A stretch of 64,000 nt of DNA from Gilvimarinus sp. 2_MG-2023 (GTDB taxonomy: Bacteria; Pseudomonadota; Gammaproteobacteria; Pseudomonadales; Cellvibrionaceae). Of the stretch, positions 54,624 to 64,000 are shown one piece after another. The notes below the pieces were generated by a model. The model saw only the letters and a program-made list of their open reading frames with translations, searched no databases and was not told where the DNA came from. Positions within the stretch are counted from its first letter, which is position 1, and each line of letters opens with the position of its first letter. The position numbers were made by a program, and so were the translations under genes. Location of the stretch: positions 1-64,000 of the forward strand of contig NZ_JAUOQM010000034.1 of the NCBI RefSeq assembly GCF_030547685.1. The letters run 5' to 3'.

Positions 54624-54634
54624 GTGAGTTTGGC

Positions 54635-55450
54635 TTAGGCGTTAAATTCGGCCCAAATCGGGCAGTGGTCCGAGGGCTTTTCCATCGCTCTTATGTCGTA
54701 ATCAATGCCCGCCGCAGTGCATTTTTCTGCCAGTGCCCGGGTCGCCAGAATTAGATCAATGCGCAGGCCGCGCTTAGGGTCGCGCTCGAAGCCTCTTGAG
54801 CGGTAATCAAACCAGCTGTACAGCGCCTCAGTGGTGGGGAAATGTTGGCGGTAGGTGTCAATCAACCCCCAGGCTAAAAGCCGGTTAAGCCACTCGCGTT
54901 CCTCCGGTAAGAAGCTGCATTTACCGGTGCGCAGCCAGCGTTTGCGGTTGTCTTCCCCAATGCCAATATCAATATCCTGATGGGAGATGTTCATATCCCC
55001 CATCAATAATATGGATTCGGCGGCGTTGTGTTGGGTTTCCAATAATTGCTGTAAGTCAGCGTAGTATTTTTCTTTGGCGGGAAACTTTAAAGGGTGGTCG
55101 CGGCTTTCACCTTGCGGAAAGTAGCCATTGTAAACATGTACTAAACCGTGTTCAGGCACTTCAAAGCTGCCGCCGACAAAACGTTTTTGTGATTCTTCAC
55201 TGTCGCCCACAAAACCCTTGGTGCTGGTTACAAAAGGGTGGCGCGATAAAAGCGCAACACCGTAGTGGGTTTTTTGACCGTGAAAGACGACGTGATAGCC
55301 CATCGCTTCCACATCGGTCAGTGGGAATTGTTCATCGGCCACTTTGGTTTCTTGCAAACCAATAAAATCGGGCTGATGCGTGTCAATCACTGCTTGCAGT
55401 TGATGCAGGCGTGAGCGAATACTGTTGACGTTAAATGAGATAGCTTTCAT
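54635..55450 (-). CDS. xthA: Exodeoxyribonuclease III
   Basis: ExoIII is the main AP endonuclease and 3'-phosphodiesterase of base-excision repair. The 271-residue protein has [20 protein letters not shown], the catalytic [12 protein letters not shown], the NGYFPQGE block, [32 protein letters not shown] and the C-terminal [10 protein letters not shown]. The start at 55450 is the conserved Met; the longer frame upstream overlaps non-conserved sequence. Confidence 0.95.
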   Translation of the reverse strand: MKAISFNVNSIRSRLHQLQAVIDTHQPDFIGLQETKVADEQFPLTDVEAMGYHVVFHGQKTHYGVALLSRHPFVTSTKGFVGDSEESQKRFVGGSFEVPEHGLVHVYNGYFPQGESRDHPLKFPAKEKYYADLQQLLETQHNAAESILLMGDMNISHQDIDIGIGEDNRKRWLRTGKCSFLPEEREWLNRLLAWGLIDTYRQHFPTTEALYSWFDYRSRGFERDPKRGLRIDLILATRALAEKCTAAGIDYDIRAMEKPSDHCPIWAEFNA

Positions 55451-55512
55451 GGAGTGTATGATTGAATTTGGCAGTGGGGGCGGCCACAAAGGCCGCCGCA
55501 TAATGAATAAGT

Positions 55513-57663
55513 TTAGAAGTTGGCGATTTTGGGCGTTTCTTGACTTTCGTTCGCTTTAATAAAGTCCAGCAGAATATGCCCCGCCTCGGTTAGGAAGGGA
55601 TCTTCTTCCGGGTTGATTTTTTCCGGCCCAGCGTCCAGCGCTTGTTGTTCTGGGTCGGCTTCGCCATCTTCCTCGTCGGTGCCGTTAATATCGGAGTAAG
55701 CCTTATAAGGTTCTAGCCCCTTAGCTTTGCGACGTTTGTTCTCTAGCGCGAGCACCTTGTTTTCGTATTCATCTTTTTCAGCGATTCGGGTTTTTTCTCG
55801 CAATGAGATGGTGGTGCGGCTGGACATTTCTTCGGCCAATTCCAGCTCGTCGGTAAGGTAGACAAAATCCGGATCTTCTTTTATCCGCGCCATGTGGGAC
55901 TGGGTAATACTCGGCAGAGCCGCCGGAATGTCGAAGTAGCGATTGTGCTTGGCGGCGTGAATGCTGTCCCAGGGCAGTGCGTGGTCGTAACTGCTTTCGC
56001 CGACAAGTTCGGGGTCAATCAGGTCGGGTAGGGCAATGTCGGGCACCACACCGCGGTGCTGGGTACTGTCACCAGAGACGCGATAGAATTTTGATTCGGT
56101 CACTTTCAGTTGGCCGTGCTGTAGAGGCTGCAGTGTTTGCACAGTGCCTTTGCCGAAAGATTGGCTGCCGATAATAATGCCGCGCCCGTAATCTTGGATG
56201 GCGCCGGCAAAAATTTCCGAAGCCGATGCGCTCAGGCGATTAATTAATACCACAATTGGCCCGCGGTAAACGGCCTTTGAGTGGGAGCGGTGATTGCGGG
56301 TAATCAGTTGATTGGTTTGGCGAATTTGCACCACCGGTCCTTGGTCAATAAATAGGTCGGTGAGTGAGGTGGCCTCATGCAGTGAACCGCCGCCGTTGTT
56401 GCGTAAATCCACAACAATGCCGTCTACATTTTCCTCGGCCAATTCGCTTAACAGACGAAACACATCGCGAGTGGAGCTGCGGTAATCGGGGTCGCGTTGG
56501 CGGTAAGCGGCGAAGTCCAGATAAAAAGTAGGGATGTCGATAACGCCAATTTTGTAGGCCTTATCGCTGTCATCTTTCAGCTCGAAAACCGCTTTTTGTG
56601 CGGCTTGCTCTTCCAGCTTAACTTTGTCGCGTTTAATGCTAATAATGTGAGTGCTGCTACCTGCAGCCGCTTTAGCCGGTAAAATTTCCAGACGCACGGT
56701 GCTGTCTTTTTTGCCGCGAATTAAATCGACCACTTCATCAAGACGCCAGCCAATCACCTCGACAATTTCACCCTCGCCGTCTTGGCCTACACCGACAATA
56801 CGATCGGCGGGTTTTAGTTGTCCTTGTTTGTCGGCAGGGCCCGCCGGAATGAGGCGCACAACTTTGGTGTATTCATCTTCACTTTGCAGCATCGCCCCAA
56901 TGCCTTCCAGAGACAGGGACATATTGATATTAAAGTTTTCCAAAGTGCGGGGCGATAAGTAGTTAGTGTGGGGGTCGTATAAAGTGGTGAATGAATTGAT
57001 TACAGCACCGAATGCATCTTCACCAGTTTGTTGGCTAATGCGGCGGGCTTGGTTGCGGTAGCGCTTAATCAATAATTCGCGCGCCTCTTTAACCTCTTTA
57101 CCCGCTAATTTTAAATTGAGGGCGTCGGCTTTAATACGCTTGCGCCAGAGCTCATCTGCCTCGGCAGCGTTGGCTGGCCAGCCGGTTTTATCGCGGTCTA
57201 CACGCAGTGATTCTTCGGTCTCGAAGCCCAGCTTGTATTGCTCGTCTTCCAGTTGAGCAATAATGGCCTCAGAGCGGGCAATAAAACGCTCAAGGAATGT
57301 GGCGTATATATTAATCGCCGTATCCAGTTTGCCCTTCTTAAAGTCGTCATCAAATTCGGCTTTGTGCTGCATAAACGTATCGATATCTTTCTGCAGCAGG
57401 TAGCTTTTACCCGGATCGAGTGAGTCTAGGTAATTGCTTAAAAACTTTTCCGAGAGCTCATCGTCGAGCGTCTGGTCGCGAAAGTGGTACTCGTGCAAGG
57501 TGCGTACGATTTCCGCGGTCGTCTTTTCTTGCTGCTTGGTCACTTCCAGTGGCTCGGGGCTTAGGGCCAAGGCGGGGACGGCAAGCAACAAGCTGATCAA
57601 TAGGGTTAATGTACGGCTTGCGACGGCTCTGCGGGTAGGGCGGGGGGGCATTTTATCTGGCAT
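55513..57663 (-). CDS. prc: Tail-specific periplasmic protease Prc
   Basis: Prc trims or degrades periplasmic proteins such as MepS, tuning peptidoglycan hydrolases. The 716-residue protein has a signal peptide (cleavage near ALA-LS), an N-terminal helical domain, a PDZ domain (about 240-330, with [20 protein letters not shown]), and an S41 peptidase domain where the Ser-Lys dyad lies in [20 protein letters not shown] and [13 protein letters not shown] (about residues 472-505). A C-terminal DUF3340-like region follows. Slightly longer than E. coli Prc (682). Probably monocistronic. Confidence 0.94.
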   Translation of the reverse strand: MPDKMPPRPTRRAVASRTLTLLISLLLAVPALALSPEPLEVTKQQEKTTAEIVRTLHEYHFRDQTLDDELSEKFLSNYLDSLDPGKSYLLQKDIDTFMQHKAEFDDDFKKGKLDTAINIYATFLERFIARSEAIIAQLEDEQYKLGFETEESLRVDRDKTGWPANAAEADELWRKRIKADALNLKLAGKEVKEARELLIKRYRNQARRISQQTGEDAFGAVINSFTTLYDPHTNYLSPRTLENFNINMSLSLEGIGAMLQSEDEYTKVVRLIPAGPADKQGQLKPADRIVGVGQDGEGEIVEVIGWRLDEVVDLIRGKKDSTVRLEILPAKAAAGSSTHIISIKRDKVKLEEQAAQKAVFELKDDSDKAYKIGVIDIPTFYLDFAAYRQRDPDYRSSTRDVFRLLSELAEENVDGIVVDLRNNGGGSLHEATSLTDLFIDQGPVVQIRQTNQLITRNHRSHSKAVYRGPIVVLINRLSASASEIFAGAIQDYGRGIIIGSQSFGKGTVQTLQPLQHGQLKVTESKFYRVSGDSTQHRGVVPDIALPDLIDPELVGESSYDHALPWDSIHAAKHNRYFDIPAALPSITQSHMARIKEDPDFVYLTDELELAEEMSSRTTISLREKTRIAEKDEYENKVLALENKRRKAKGLEPYKAYSDINGTDEEDGEADPEQQALDAGPEKINPEEDPFLTEAGHILLDFIKANESQETPKIANF

Positions 57664-57780
57664 AAACTCGTTGGGGCTCCAAATGTACTGCTTAAGGCCT
57701 CGGGCTAAGGCGCATTAATAACAATCATTAGACAGCAACATAGCATTATTTGTTCTGTCAGCCCAGCCAAACCCAGACAT

Positions 57781-58011
57781 TCACGACTTGCTGCGGATTT
57801 TTTGTACGATTTTTTGACTTTTGTCCGGCGAGCAGGGCTCAAATTGCGCCACCGATGTGGATAGATCCTGGGTTAGCGTGAGATGACGCACAAATCGGCG
57901 ACAGTGTCTGCACATAGCCAAATGTAAGCGCATTTGCCATTTTAGGCGCTTATCCGGGCTGCCTTCCAGGTATTCGCCGGCTCGGTGTGCCACATCCTTA
58001 CATTTCAGCAT
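57781..58011 (-). CDS. Small zinc-finger anti-sigma factor
   Basis: The 76-residue protein has the ZAS signature H-x3-C-x2-C in LRLHLAMCRHCRRFVRHL, plus an upstream Cys (MLKCKDVAHRAGEYLEG). It is short and lacks a membrane helix, so it would be a soluble, metal- or redox-responsive inhibitor. It overlaps the 3' end of the ECF sigma gene by seven bases, the usual sigma/anti-sigma coupling. Its partner operon includes HvfX, so the signal is probably copper or oxidative stress, an inference from the neighbours. Confidence 0.85.
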   Translation of the reverse strand: MLKCKDVAHRAGEYLEGSPDKRLKWQMRLHLAMCRHCRRFVRHLTLTQDLSTSVAQFEPCSPDKSQKIVQKIRSKS

Positions 58012-58712
58012 CGTCCGGTCTCCTGATAGCTGTCAATGATATTCATCAGGGTTAATCGCGCCCGGTGCACCAGCACGCGCGCATTAGCTGCAGAGACACC
58101 CAGTAGCTCGCTGATCTGATCAAAGCTGGTCTGCTCCATATCCCGCAAACGGAATACCGCACGCTGGGTGGGCGGTAGTAACAGCAGGGTTTTGTTAATA
58201 CAGTGATGTAAATCAACCTCTTCCAGCAGGGCGTCGGGCGTATCCAGATGCCAGTAGGGTGGTTTATTGGCCCAGTGGCCCCAGCGATTAAAATTGTCGT
58301 CGTCGAGATAGCTACTCTCATCCGCTTGCGTGTCGAGAGAGATGTGGCGCGATTCGCGCTTAGCGCGTGTTAGAGCTTCGTTGCTGACAATGCGCAGCAG
58401 CCATGTTTTTAAACTTGAGCGATGTTCAAATTTTGCCAGGGCGCGGTGGGCTGAAACCCAGGCATCTTGCACCACATCTTCGGCCAATGAAGGTCCAACA
58501 ATCGCGGCGGCTACCGCCACCATGATTGAATGATGGCGCTGTACCAGTTCGGCGTAAGCGTTATCGTTGCCGTTGATGGCGGCGAAAACCAGATCTTTTT
58601 CGTCGGTATGATGGTTGGCTGCGCTCAATAGGTGCCCCTTAGGTGGTGCCTTGCGCGGCTGCCTAACAGGCGCGGTGGGCAATAAGCTATGGTGTTGCAT
58701 ATAATATAGCAT
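58005..58712 (-). CDS. ECF-family RNA polymerase sigma factor
   Basis: The 235-residue protein has sigma region 2 (AYAELVQRHHSIMVAVAAAI through EDVVQDAWVSAHRALAKFEH and SLKTWLLRIVSNEAL) and region 4 (LLLLPPTQRAVFRLRDMEQT then SFDQISELLGVSAANARVLV). A linker of about 50 residues between them is longer than in many ECF factors. The start ATG lies two bases after the HvfX stop. It is the best candidate to read the TGTAAC-N16-C[C/G]TCTA motif found before its own operon and before hvfABC. Confidence 0.92.
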   Translation of the reverse strand: MLYYMQHHSLLPTAPVRQPRKAPPKGHLLSAANHHTDEKDLVFAAINGNDNAYAELVQRHHSIMVAVAAAIVGPSLAEDVVQDAWVSAHRALAKFEHRSSLKTWLLRIVSNEALTRAKRESRHISLDTQADESSYLDDDNFNRWGHWANKPPYWHLDTPDALLEEVDLHHCINKTLLLLPPTQRAVFRLRDMEQTSFDQISELLGVSAANARVLVHRARLTLMNIIDSYQETGRC

Positions 58713-58714
58713 TA

Positions 58715-59338
58715 TTACGAGACGCTCTTGTTGTGGGCGCGGGCGCGTTTGGTGAGCGCCCGGATAAGATGATCATCGAGGCTAAAGTACCGACCGGGGC
58801 CCCAGACCAAAAGCGCCAACAGCATAATCAAGTAGGTGGCGGCAAACTCAATACCATTGTTTAACACCACGAACTTGCCGCTGGAGGTTAGCCAGGGGTA
58901 GTGGCCGTGCTCACGCAGCAAGCTTTGTGCTCGATCGAGCTTTTCGGTGGCAGCGAGCACGCGTTCATTGGCGAAAGGGGCTCCGGCGTCGGCAATTGCC
59001 TGCCAACCGTAATCCCAATGGACGGCAAAAATTGCCACCAGCATGGTAACCATTAAAGGGATGGTAATGGCGCGGGTAAACAACCCGAGGGCCAACAGTA
59101 TGGCGCCGATCAATTCGGTGGCGGTAGCCAGAAAAGCCATTAGCCCCGGCAAGGGGAGGCCGAGTCCCCATTCAGCATTGCCAAACCAGATTACGGTGTC
59201 GCTAAAGTGCGCCAGCTTTTGCGTGCCTGCCATCCAAAAAATAGGCACCAGGTACAGCCTTAAGGCCAGCGCTGCCAGTGAATCCATCTGGGTAAGTGCG
59301 TTGAGCGTTTGCGAGCGCCAGCGAAGCAGTGTGTCCAT
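58715..59338 (-). CDS. hvfX: HvfX-type DoxX-family membrane protein (RiPP/copper system)
   Basis: The 207-residue protein is a four-helix DoxX-like membrane protein with the HvfX features: LALRLYLVPIFWMAGTQKLA, an insertion of about 55 residues between helices 3 and 4 (WDYGWQAIADAGAPF, LDRAQSLLREHGHYPWLTSS) and the ending VLNNGIEFAATYLIMLLALL. HvfX/HvfD is the fourth component of Hvf/bufferin loci and is thought to act in maturation or copper handling in the membrane. Here it is first in an operon with the sigma and anti-sigma genes, away from hvfABC. ATG 59338 follows TGGAGATTAAAAC. Confidence 0.88.
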   Translation of the reverse strand: MDTLLRWRSQTLNALTQMDSLAALALRLYLVPIFWMAGTQKLAHFSDTVIWFGNAEWGLGLPLPGLMAFLATATELIGAILLALGLFTRAITIPLMVTMLVAIFAVHWDYGWQAIADAGAPFANERVLAATEKLDRAQSLLREHGHYPWLTSSGKFVVLNNGIEFAATYLIMLLALLVWGPGRYFSLDDHLIRALTKRARAHNKSVS

Positions 59339-59366
59339 GTTTTAATCTCCAGTCGTCTTTCCTTTC

Positions 59367-59394
59367 TAGACGAATGCTGCGAGCTTTTGTTACA
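59367..59394 (-). promoter_or_regulatory. Candidate ECF-sigma promoter of the hvfX-sigma-anti-sigma operon
   Basis: On the minus strand TGTAAC (59394-59389), 16 bases, CGTCTA (59372-59367). This is identical in layout to the motif before hvfA and places the start site about 20 bases from the hvfX ATG. It fits positive autoregulation by the ECF factor encoded in the same operon. Confidence 0.6.
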
Positions 59395-59492
59395 GAAAGT
59401 AGGCCGCCGTGGTTAGTCGGCGCTGTTATAAGGTGGCGTTAAAGAGTCCGTTTTATTATACTGGCGGGCTTTTGCAAAACACCTATTCACAC

Positions 59493-59513
59493 GTGGCCTT
59501 TGGTAGGGGCCAC
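59493..59513 (+). promoter_or_regulatory. Hairpin near the thrS ribosome site
   Basis: GTGGCC and GGCCAC form a 6-bp stem with a 9-base loop, ending 22 bases before the thrS ATG. ThrRS of E. coli represses its own translation through a tRNA-like leader; whether this small hairpin has that role is unknown. Confidence 0.25.
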
Positions 59514-59535
59514 CACTGACCTTTAAGGATGACAC

Positions 59536-61476
59536 ATGCCTGTAATTACCCTTCCCGATGGTTCCAAGCGCGAGTTTGATCAGCCCGTTACACTGATGCA
59601 AGTTGCCGAAGATATCGGCCCCGGACTTGCCAAGGCGACCGTTTGTGGCCGCATCAATGGTGAGTTGGTCGATGCTTGTGAGTTGATTGAGCAGGATGCC
59701 GAGATCTCGCTGATTACCGGTCGCGATGACGAGGGGGTTGAGGTTGTACGTCACTCCTTTGCTCATCTGGTGGGGCACGCTATCAAGCAGTTGTACCCAG
59801 AGGCCAAAATGGCCATTGGTCCGGTGATCGACGACGGTTTTTATTACGATATCGAATACGAGCGCACCCTGACACCGGAAGACCTGGAGGCGATTGAGCA
59901 GCGCATTAAAGAGCTGATCAAAAAAGACTACGACGTTATCAAAGAGATGACGCCCATCGCCAAGGCGCGTGAGGTATTCGCCGCACGCGGTGAAGACTAT
60001 AAAGTCGAGCTTGTGGATGGTTTGATTGCCGAGGGTGAGCAGGCGGTGGGGCTATACCACCACGAAGAATACATCGATATGTGTCGCGGCCCCCACGTGC
60101 CGAACACCCGTGTTATGCGTCATTTTAAATTGATGCGCGTCTCGGGCGCCTACTGGCGTGGCGATGCTAACAACACCCAGTTGCAGCGTGTGTACGGCAC
60201 CGCTTGGAACGATAAGAAAGAGTTAAAAGCCTATTTGCGTCGTCTGGAAGAGGCTGAGAAGCGTGACCACCGCAAACTGGCGAAAAAGTACGACCTGTTC
60301 CACATGCAGGAAGAGGCTCCGGGTATGGTGTTTTGGCACCCGAAGGGCTGGTCGGTTTACACCGAAATCGAACAGTACATGCGTCGTGTTCAGCGCGATA
60401 ATGGTTATCAGGAAATTAACACGCCGCAGGTGGTGGATCTAAGCCTGTGGAAGAAATCCGGTCACGCCGATAAGTTTGGCGACGATATGTTTATGTTGAA
60501 ATCGGAAGATCGCGAATTTGCGGTTAAGCCGATGAACTGCCCCTGCCATGTGCAGGTGTTTAATCAGGGCTTGCGCAGCTACCGCGATTTACCTTTGCGC
60601 TTAGCGGAGTTCGGCAGTTGTCACCGCAACGAGGCTTCCGGCTCGCTGCACGGTATTATGCGTGTGCGCGGCTTCACCCAGGATGACGCCCATATCTTCT
60701 GCGCCGAAAATGCCATTCAGGACGAAGTGTCAGCGTTTACCGACCTTCTATATCAGGTGTACGCCGACTTTGGGTTTAACGAAGTAATTATTCGCCTGTC
60801 TACTCGCCCCGAGCAGCGTGTGGGTGATGATGCGGTGTGGGATAAGGCAGAAAAGGCACTGGCCGATGCGCTGGATGCCAAAGAGCTCGATTATAAACTC
60901 TTGCCGGGTGAAGGTGCTTTCTACGGACCTAAAATCGAATTCTCACTTAAAGACTGCTTAGGCCGGGTGTGGCAATGTGGCACGATTCAGGTGGATTTCT
61001 CTATGCCGGGACGTCTGGATGCCCAATATGTGGCCGAAGATGGCTCGCGTCAGGTGCCGGTCATGTTGCACCGTGCAATTTTGGGGTCATTTGAGCGATT
61101 TATCGGTATTTTGATCGAAAACTACGAGGGTTCATTCCCGACGTGGTTGGCACCCGAACAGGTCGTGGTGGCCAATATTACCGACAATCAGGCCGAATAT
61201 GTGCAAAAAGTGCAAAAAACCTTGGCTAATAAGGGATTTAGGGCCATATCGGACTTGAGAAACGAGAAGATCGGCTTTAAAATCCGCGAGCACACTATAC
61301 AGCGGGTTCCCTATATCCTCGTCGCGGGTGATAAAGAAGTGGAGTCCGGCCAGGTTGCCGTTCGCACACGCGAAGGCCAAGACCTGGGTGTCATGAGTCT
61401 GGACGCATTTACCGACCTGTTGGCAGCGGATGTTGCTAGCCGCAGTCGGGTTTCGTCGTCTGACTCGGAAGATTAA
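59536..61476 (+). CDS. thrS: Threonyl-tRNA synthetase
   Basis: The 646-residue enzyme charges tRNA-Thr. It has an N-terminal TGS domain (1-62), the editing domain with [19 protein letters not shown] and the zinc/editing Cys in [13 protein letters not shown], the class II core with the catalytic zinc Cys in [14 protein letters not shown], motif 2 [14 protein letters not shown], and motif 3 [13 protein letters not shown], then the anticodon-binding domain. Length is standard. ATG follows AAGGATGACAC. First gene of the translation operon. Confidence 0.97.
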   Translation: MPVITLPDGSKREFDQPVTLMQVAEDIGPGLAKATVCGRINGELVDACELIEQDAEISLITGRDDEGVEVVRHSFAHLVGHAIKQLYPEAKMAIGPVIDDGFYYDIEYERTLTPEDLEAIEQRIKELIKKDYDVIKEMTPIAKAREVFAARGEDYKVELVDGLIAEGEQAVGLYHHEEYIDMCRGPHVPNTRVMRHFKLMRVSGAYWRGDANNTQLQRVYGTAWNDKKELKAYLRRLEEAEKRDHRKLAKKYDLFHMQEEAPGMVFWHPKGWSVYTEIEQYMRRVQRDNGYQEINTPQVVDLSLWKKSGHADKFGDDMFMLKSEDREFAVKPMNCPCHVQVFNQGLRSYRDLPLRLAEFGSCHRNEASGSLHGIMRVRGFTQDDAHIFCAENAIQDEVSAFTDLLYQVYADFGFNEVIIRLSTRPEQRVGDDAVWDKAEKALADALDAKELDYKLLPGEGAFYGPKIEFSLKDCLGRVWQCGTIQVDFSMPGRLDAQYVAEDGSRQVPVMLHRAILGSFERFIGILIENYEGSFPTWLAPEQVVVANITDNQAEYVQKVQKTLANKGFRAISDLRNEKIGFKIREHTIQRVPYILVAGDKEVESGQVAVRTREGQDLGVMSLDAFTDLLAADVASRSRVSSSDSED

Positions 61477-61496
61477 TCGAACAGGAGATAGACACT

Positions 61497-62036
61497 ATCA
61501 AAAGAGATAACGCTAAAGGCAAATCCAAGAAAGCCCGTATTAACGATCAAATTGAAGCGACTGAAGTCCGACTGATCGGTGCTGACGGAGAGCAGGTGGG
61601 GGTAGTCCCGCTGACAGATGCTCTAAAAGTGGCACAAGATGCCGATTTGGATCTGGTTGAAATAGCGCCTGATAGTACGCCGATAGTTTGTAAAGTGATG
61701 GACTACGGTAAGCACCTGTTTGAAATTAAGAAAACCAAAGCTGCTGCCAAGAAGAAACAAAAGCAGCAGCAAATTAAAGAAATGAAGTTTCGTCCAGGGA
61801 CGGAAGATGGGGATTATCAGGTCAAGCTACGCAACCTGATACGTTTCCTAGAAAACGGGGACAAGGCTAAGGTATCGCTTCGGTACCGCGGTCGTGAAAT
61901 GGCTCACCAGGAACTCGGGATGGACGTGATGCTACGCATCGAGAAAGACCTTGAGGAACTGGCAACAGTGGAACAACGGCCTAAAATGGAAGGTCGCCAA
62001 CTGATTATGGTCATGGCCCCGAGAAAGAGAAAGTAG
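61497..62036 (+). CDS. infC: Translation initiation factor IF-3, AUC start codon
   Basis: IF-3 checks the start codon and initiator tRNA on the 30S subunit. The full 179-residue protein begins at ATC (61497): [20 protein letters not shown], then [21 protein letters not shown] lies at 61483-61488, eight bases upstream. No ATG, GTG or TTG gives a complete N-terminal domain; the first GTG in frame (61596) would remove 33 residues. Rare AUU/AUC starts are a known feature of infC, used for autoregulation because IF-3 rejects them. [20 protein letters not shown] marks the C-terminal domain. Confidence 0.95.
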   Translation: MKRDNAKGKSKKARINDQIEATEVRLIGADGEQVGVVPLTDALKVAQDADLDLVEIAPDSTPIVCKVMDYGKHLFEIKKTKAAAKKKQKQQQIKEMKFRPGTEDGDYQVKLRNLIRFLENGDKAKVSLRYRGREMAHQELGMDVMLRIEKDLEELATVEQRPKMEGRQLIMVMAPRKRK

Positions 62037-62097
62037 TCGGGCTTTTAGCTGCCTAGGTTACTGAATATTAATCATTGTAAATGCGGAGTTTTATCTC

Positions 62098-62295
62098 ATG
62101 GCAACAAAAGCTAAAGTACACTCTGGCGCCGCCAAGCGCTTTAAAAAGACGGCTGCTGGTTATAAGCACAAACACGCTAACAAGAGCCACATCCTCACCA
62201 AAATGACCACTAAGCGCAAGCGTCAGCTGCGCGGCACCAGCGTGCTTAACGCCGCTGATACCGTTCATGTTGATCGTATGTTACGCGCCAAGTAA
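62098..62295 (+). CDS. rpmI: 50S ribosomal protein L35
   Basis: The 65-residue basic protein shows the L35 pattern [20 protein letters not shown] and KRKRQLRGT near the middle. ATG follows GCGGAGTTTTATCTC. It lies between infC and rplT, the universal order; in E. coli the operon is repressed by L20 binding near here. Confidence 0.97.
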   Translation: MATKAKVHSGAAKRFKKTAAGYKHKHANKSHILTKMTTKRKRQLRGTSVLNAADTVHVDRMLRAK

Positions 62296-62328
62296 TTGGT
62301 TCATTTGAGATTTTAAGAGGAGTTTAGT

Positions 62329-62688
62329 ATGGCCCGTGTAAAACGTGGTGTAGAGGCGCGTCGTCGTCACAAGAAAGTTTTAAAAGCTGCAAAAGGTTAT
62401 TACGGCGCTCGTTCGCGCGTATTTCGTGTTGCTAAGCAAGCTGTTATCAAAGCTGGCCAATACGCGTACCGTGACCGTCGTGTCAACAAGCGCAACTTCC
62501 GCGCTTTGTGGATTACCCGTATTAACGCTCAGTCACGTGCAGAAGGCATGACTTACAGCCAGCTGATTGCTGGTTTGAAGAAAGCCGAAATCGCATTGGA
62601 CCGTCGCGTACTGGCAGATCTTGCCGTACACGACAAAGCGGCCTTTGCTGCCGTTGTTGCCGAGGCAAAATCAGCTCTGGCTGCTTAA
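62329..62688 (+). CDS. rplT: 50S ribosomal protein L20
   Basis: The 119-residue protein matches L20: [60 protein letters not shown]. It helps early 50S assembly and regulates its own operon. AAGAGGAG lies just upstream. Confidence 0.98.
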   Translation: MARVKRGVEARRRHKKVLKAAKGYYGARSRVFRVAKQAVIKAGQYAYRDRRVNKRNFRALWITRINAQSRAEGMTYSQLIAGLKKAEIALDRRVLADLAVHDKAAFAAVVAEAKSALAA

Positions 62689-62736
62689 TCGCCGCAATGA
62701 CGCAGACGGGTATTGCGCCCGTGCACTGACGCGATA

Positions 62737-62769
62737 AAGGGGAGGGCTGGTACTGGCCTCCCCTTTTTT
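62737..62769 (+). terminator. Terminator or attenuator between rplT and pheS
   Basis: AAGGGGAGG (62737-62745) pairs perfectly with CCTCCCCTT (62757-62765), with a T run to 62769. It ends 32 bases before pheS. A Phe-rich leader peptide, as in E. coli pheST, is not seen upstream. Confidence 0.85.
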
Positions 62770-62788
62770 ATTGCTAACGAATACATAA

Positions 62789-63838
<1,050 letters not shown>

Positions 63839-63891
63839 CGGTTGCAAAACAAACCCAGAATGAAGCCGCAAAGGCACAAAGAGATAGCAAT

Positions 63892-64000
63892 ATGAAAGTT
63901 AGCGAATCCTGGTTGCGCGAGTGGGTCAACCCAGATATCGATACGCAAACCGTGGTGGATCAACTGACCATGGCGGGCATAGAAGTGGACGCAACCGAGC
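63892..64000 (+). CDS. pheT: Phenylalanyl-tRNA synthetase beta subunit, N-terminal part
   Basis: ATG at 63892 begins [17 protein letters not shown] and continues open to the window edge ([13 protein letters not shown]), which matches the PheT N terminus. The remainder of the gene lies beyond the window. It follows pheS by 53 bases. Confidence 0.93.
   Translation, partial: MKVSESWLREWVNPDIDTQTVVDQLTMAGIEVDATE

Noticed and set aside
62698-62730. Leader peptide for pheST attenuation (ATG ... TGA, ten codons)
   Set aside because: It contains no Phe codon and no clear ribosome site.

Overview
The window is a chromosomal segment of a marine-type gammaproteobacterium. Gene content and order (thrS-infC-rpmI-rplT-pheS-pheT, dnaX-ybaB-recR, moaCDE, the HsbR/HsbA pair, fabV, hrpA, purU, mlaA) together with GlyGly-CTERM and LPxx-type sorting signals suggest the Cellvibrionales or close relatives (Marinimicrobium, Saccharophagus or Gilvimarinus-like). 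This placement is inferred from content; no 16S gene is present. Coding density is high. Base composition is even at about 50-55% GC, except for an AT-rich island at about 46.7-48.2 kb.

Layout. 0-9 kb: end of an AEC carrier, purU, a chemoreceptor with unusual topology, a BrkB/YihY membrane protein, a CPA1 antiporter, a thioesterase, DUF6164 and a GlyGly-CTERM cyclophilin. 9-16 kb: a YdiJ-type D-2-hydroxyglutarate dehydrogenase, then a small locus of related surface proteins (one intact, one frameshifted, one decayed fragment). 16-22.6 kb: fabV, two lipid acyltransferases, a tandem T-fold QueD-like protein, tpx and an AbgT transporter. 22.7-32.3 kb: the SRP RNA gene ffs, then a long co-directional run dnaX-ybaB-recR-rnd-ycgL-ycgN followed by a VWA protein, a GNAT enzyme, a class II amidotransferase and a Dps. 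32.4-36.3 kb: hrpA.

36.4-38.4 kb holds the most interesting system: a three-gene operon of the HvfA/HvfB/HvfC (bufferin-like) RiPP family, in which a secreted precursor with seven EG[K/T]CG motifs is encoded with its DUF692/MNIO iron oxidase and DUF2063 partner. The fourth expected gene, the DoxX-type HvfX, is not in this operon. It lies 20 kb away (58.7-59.3 kb, opposite strand) in a second operon with an ECF sigma factor and a small zinc-finger anti-sigma factor. Both operons are preceded by the same promoter-like motif (TGTAAC, exactly 16 bases, C[C/G]TCTA). The inference is one autoregulated, probably copper-responsive regulon split over two loci.

38.6-46 kb: a porin, a secreted small protein, an MlaA homologue without a lipobox, a PilZ protein, the HsbR/HsbA regulator pair, TerB, transaldolase and dusA. 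46-48.8 kb: an insertion hotspot with two copies of a palindrome-rich repeat of about 260-300 bp, two AT-rich orphan membrane-protein genes, an IS3-type orfA stub and a truncated ORF. 48.8-57.7 kb: a DUF481 protein, a GST, moaCDE, an acidic repeat lipoprotein, DUF2788, a hybrid histidine kinase with degenerate ATP-binding boxes, xthA and prc. 57.8-59.4 kb: the sigma/anti-sigma/HvfX operon. 59.5-64 kb: the translation operon, in which infC starts with AUC, ending inside pheT.
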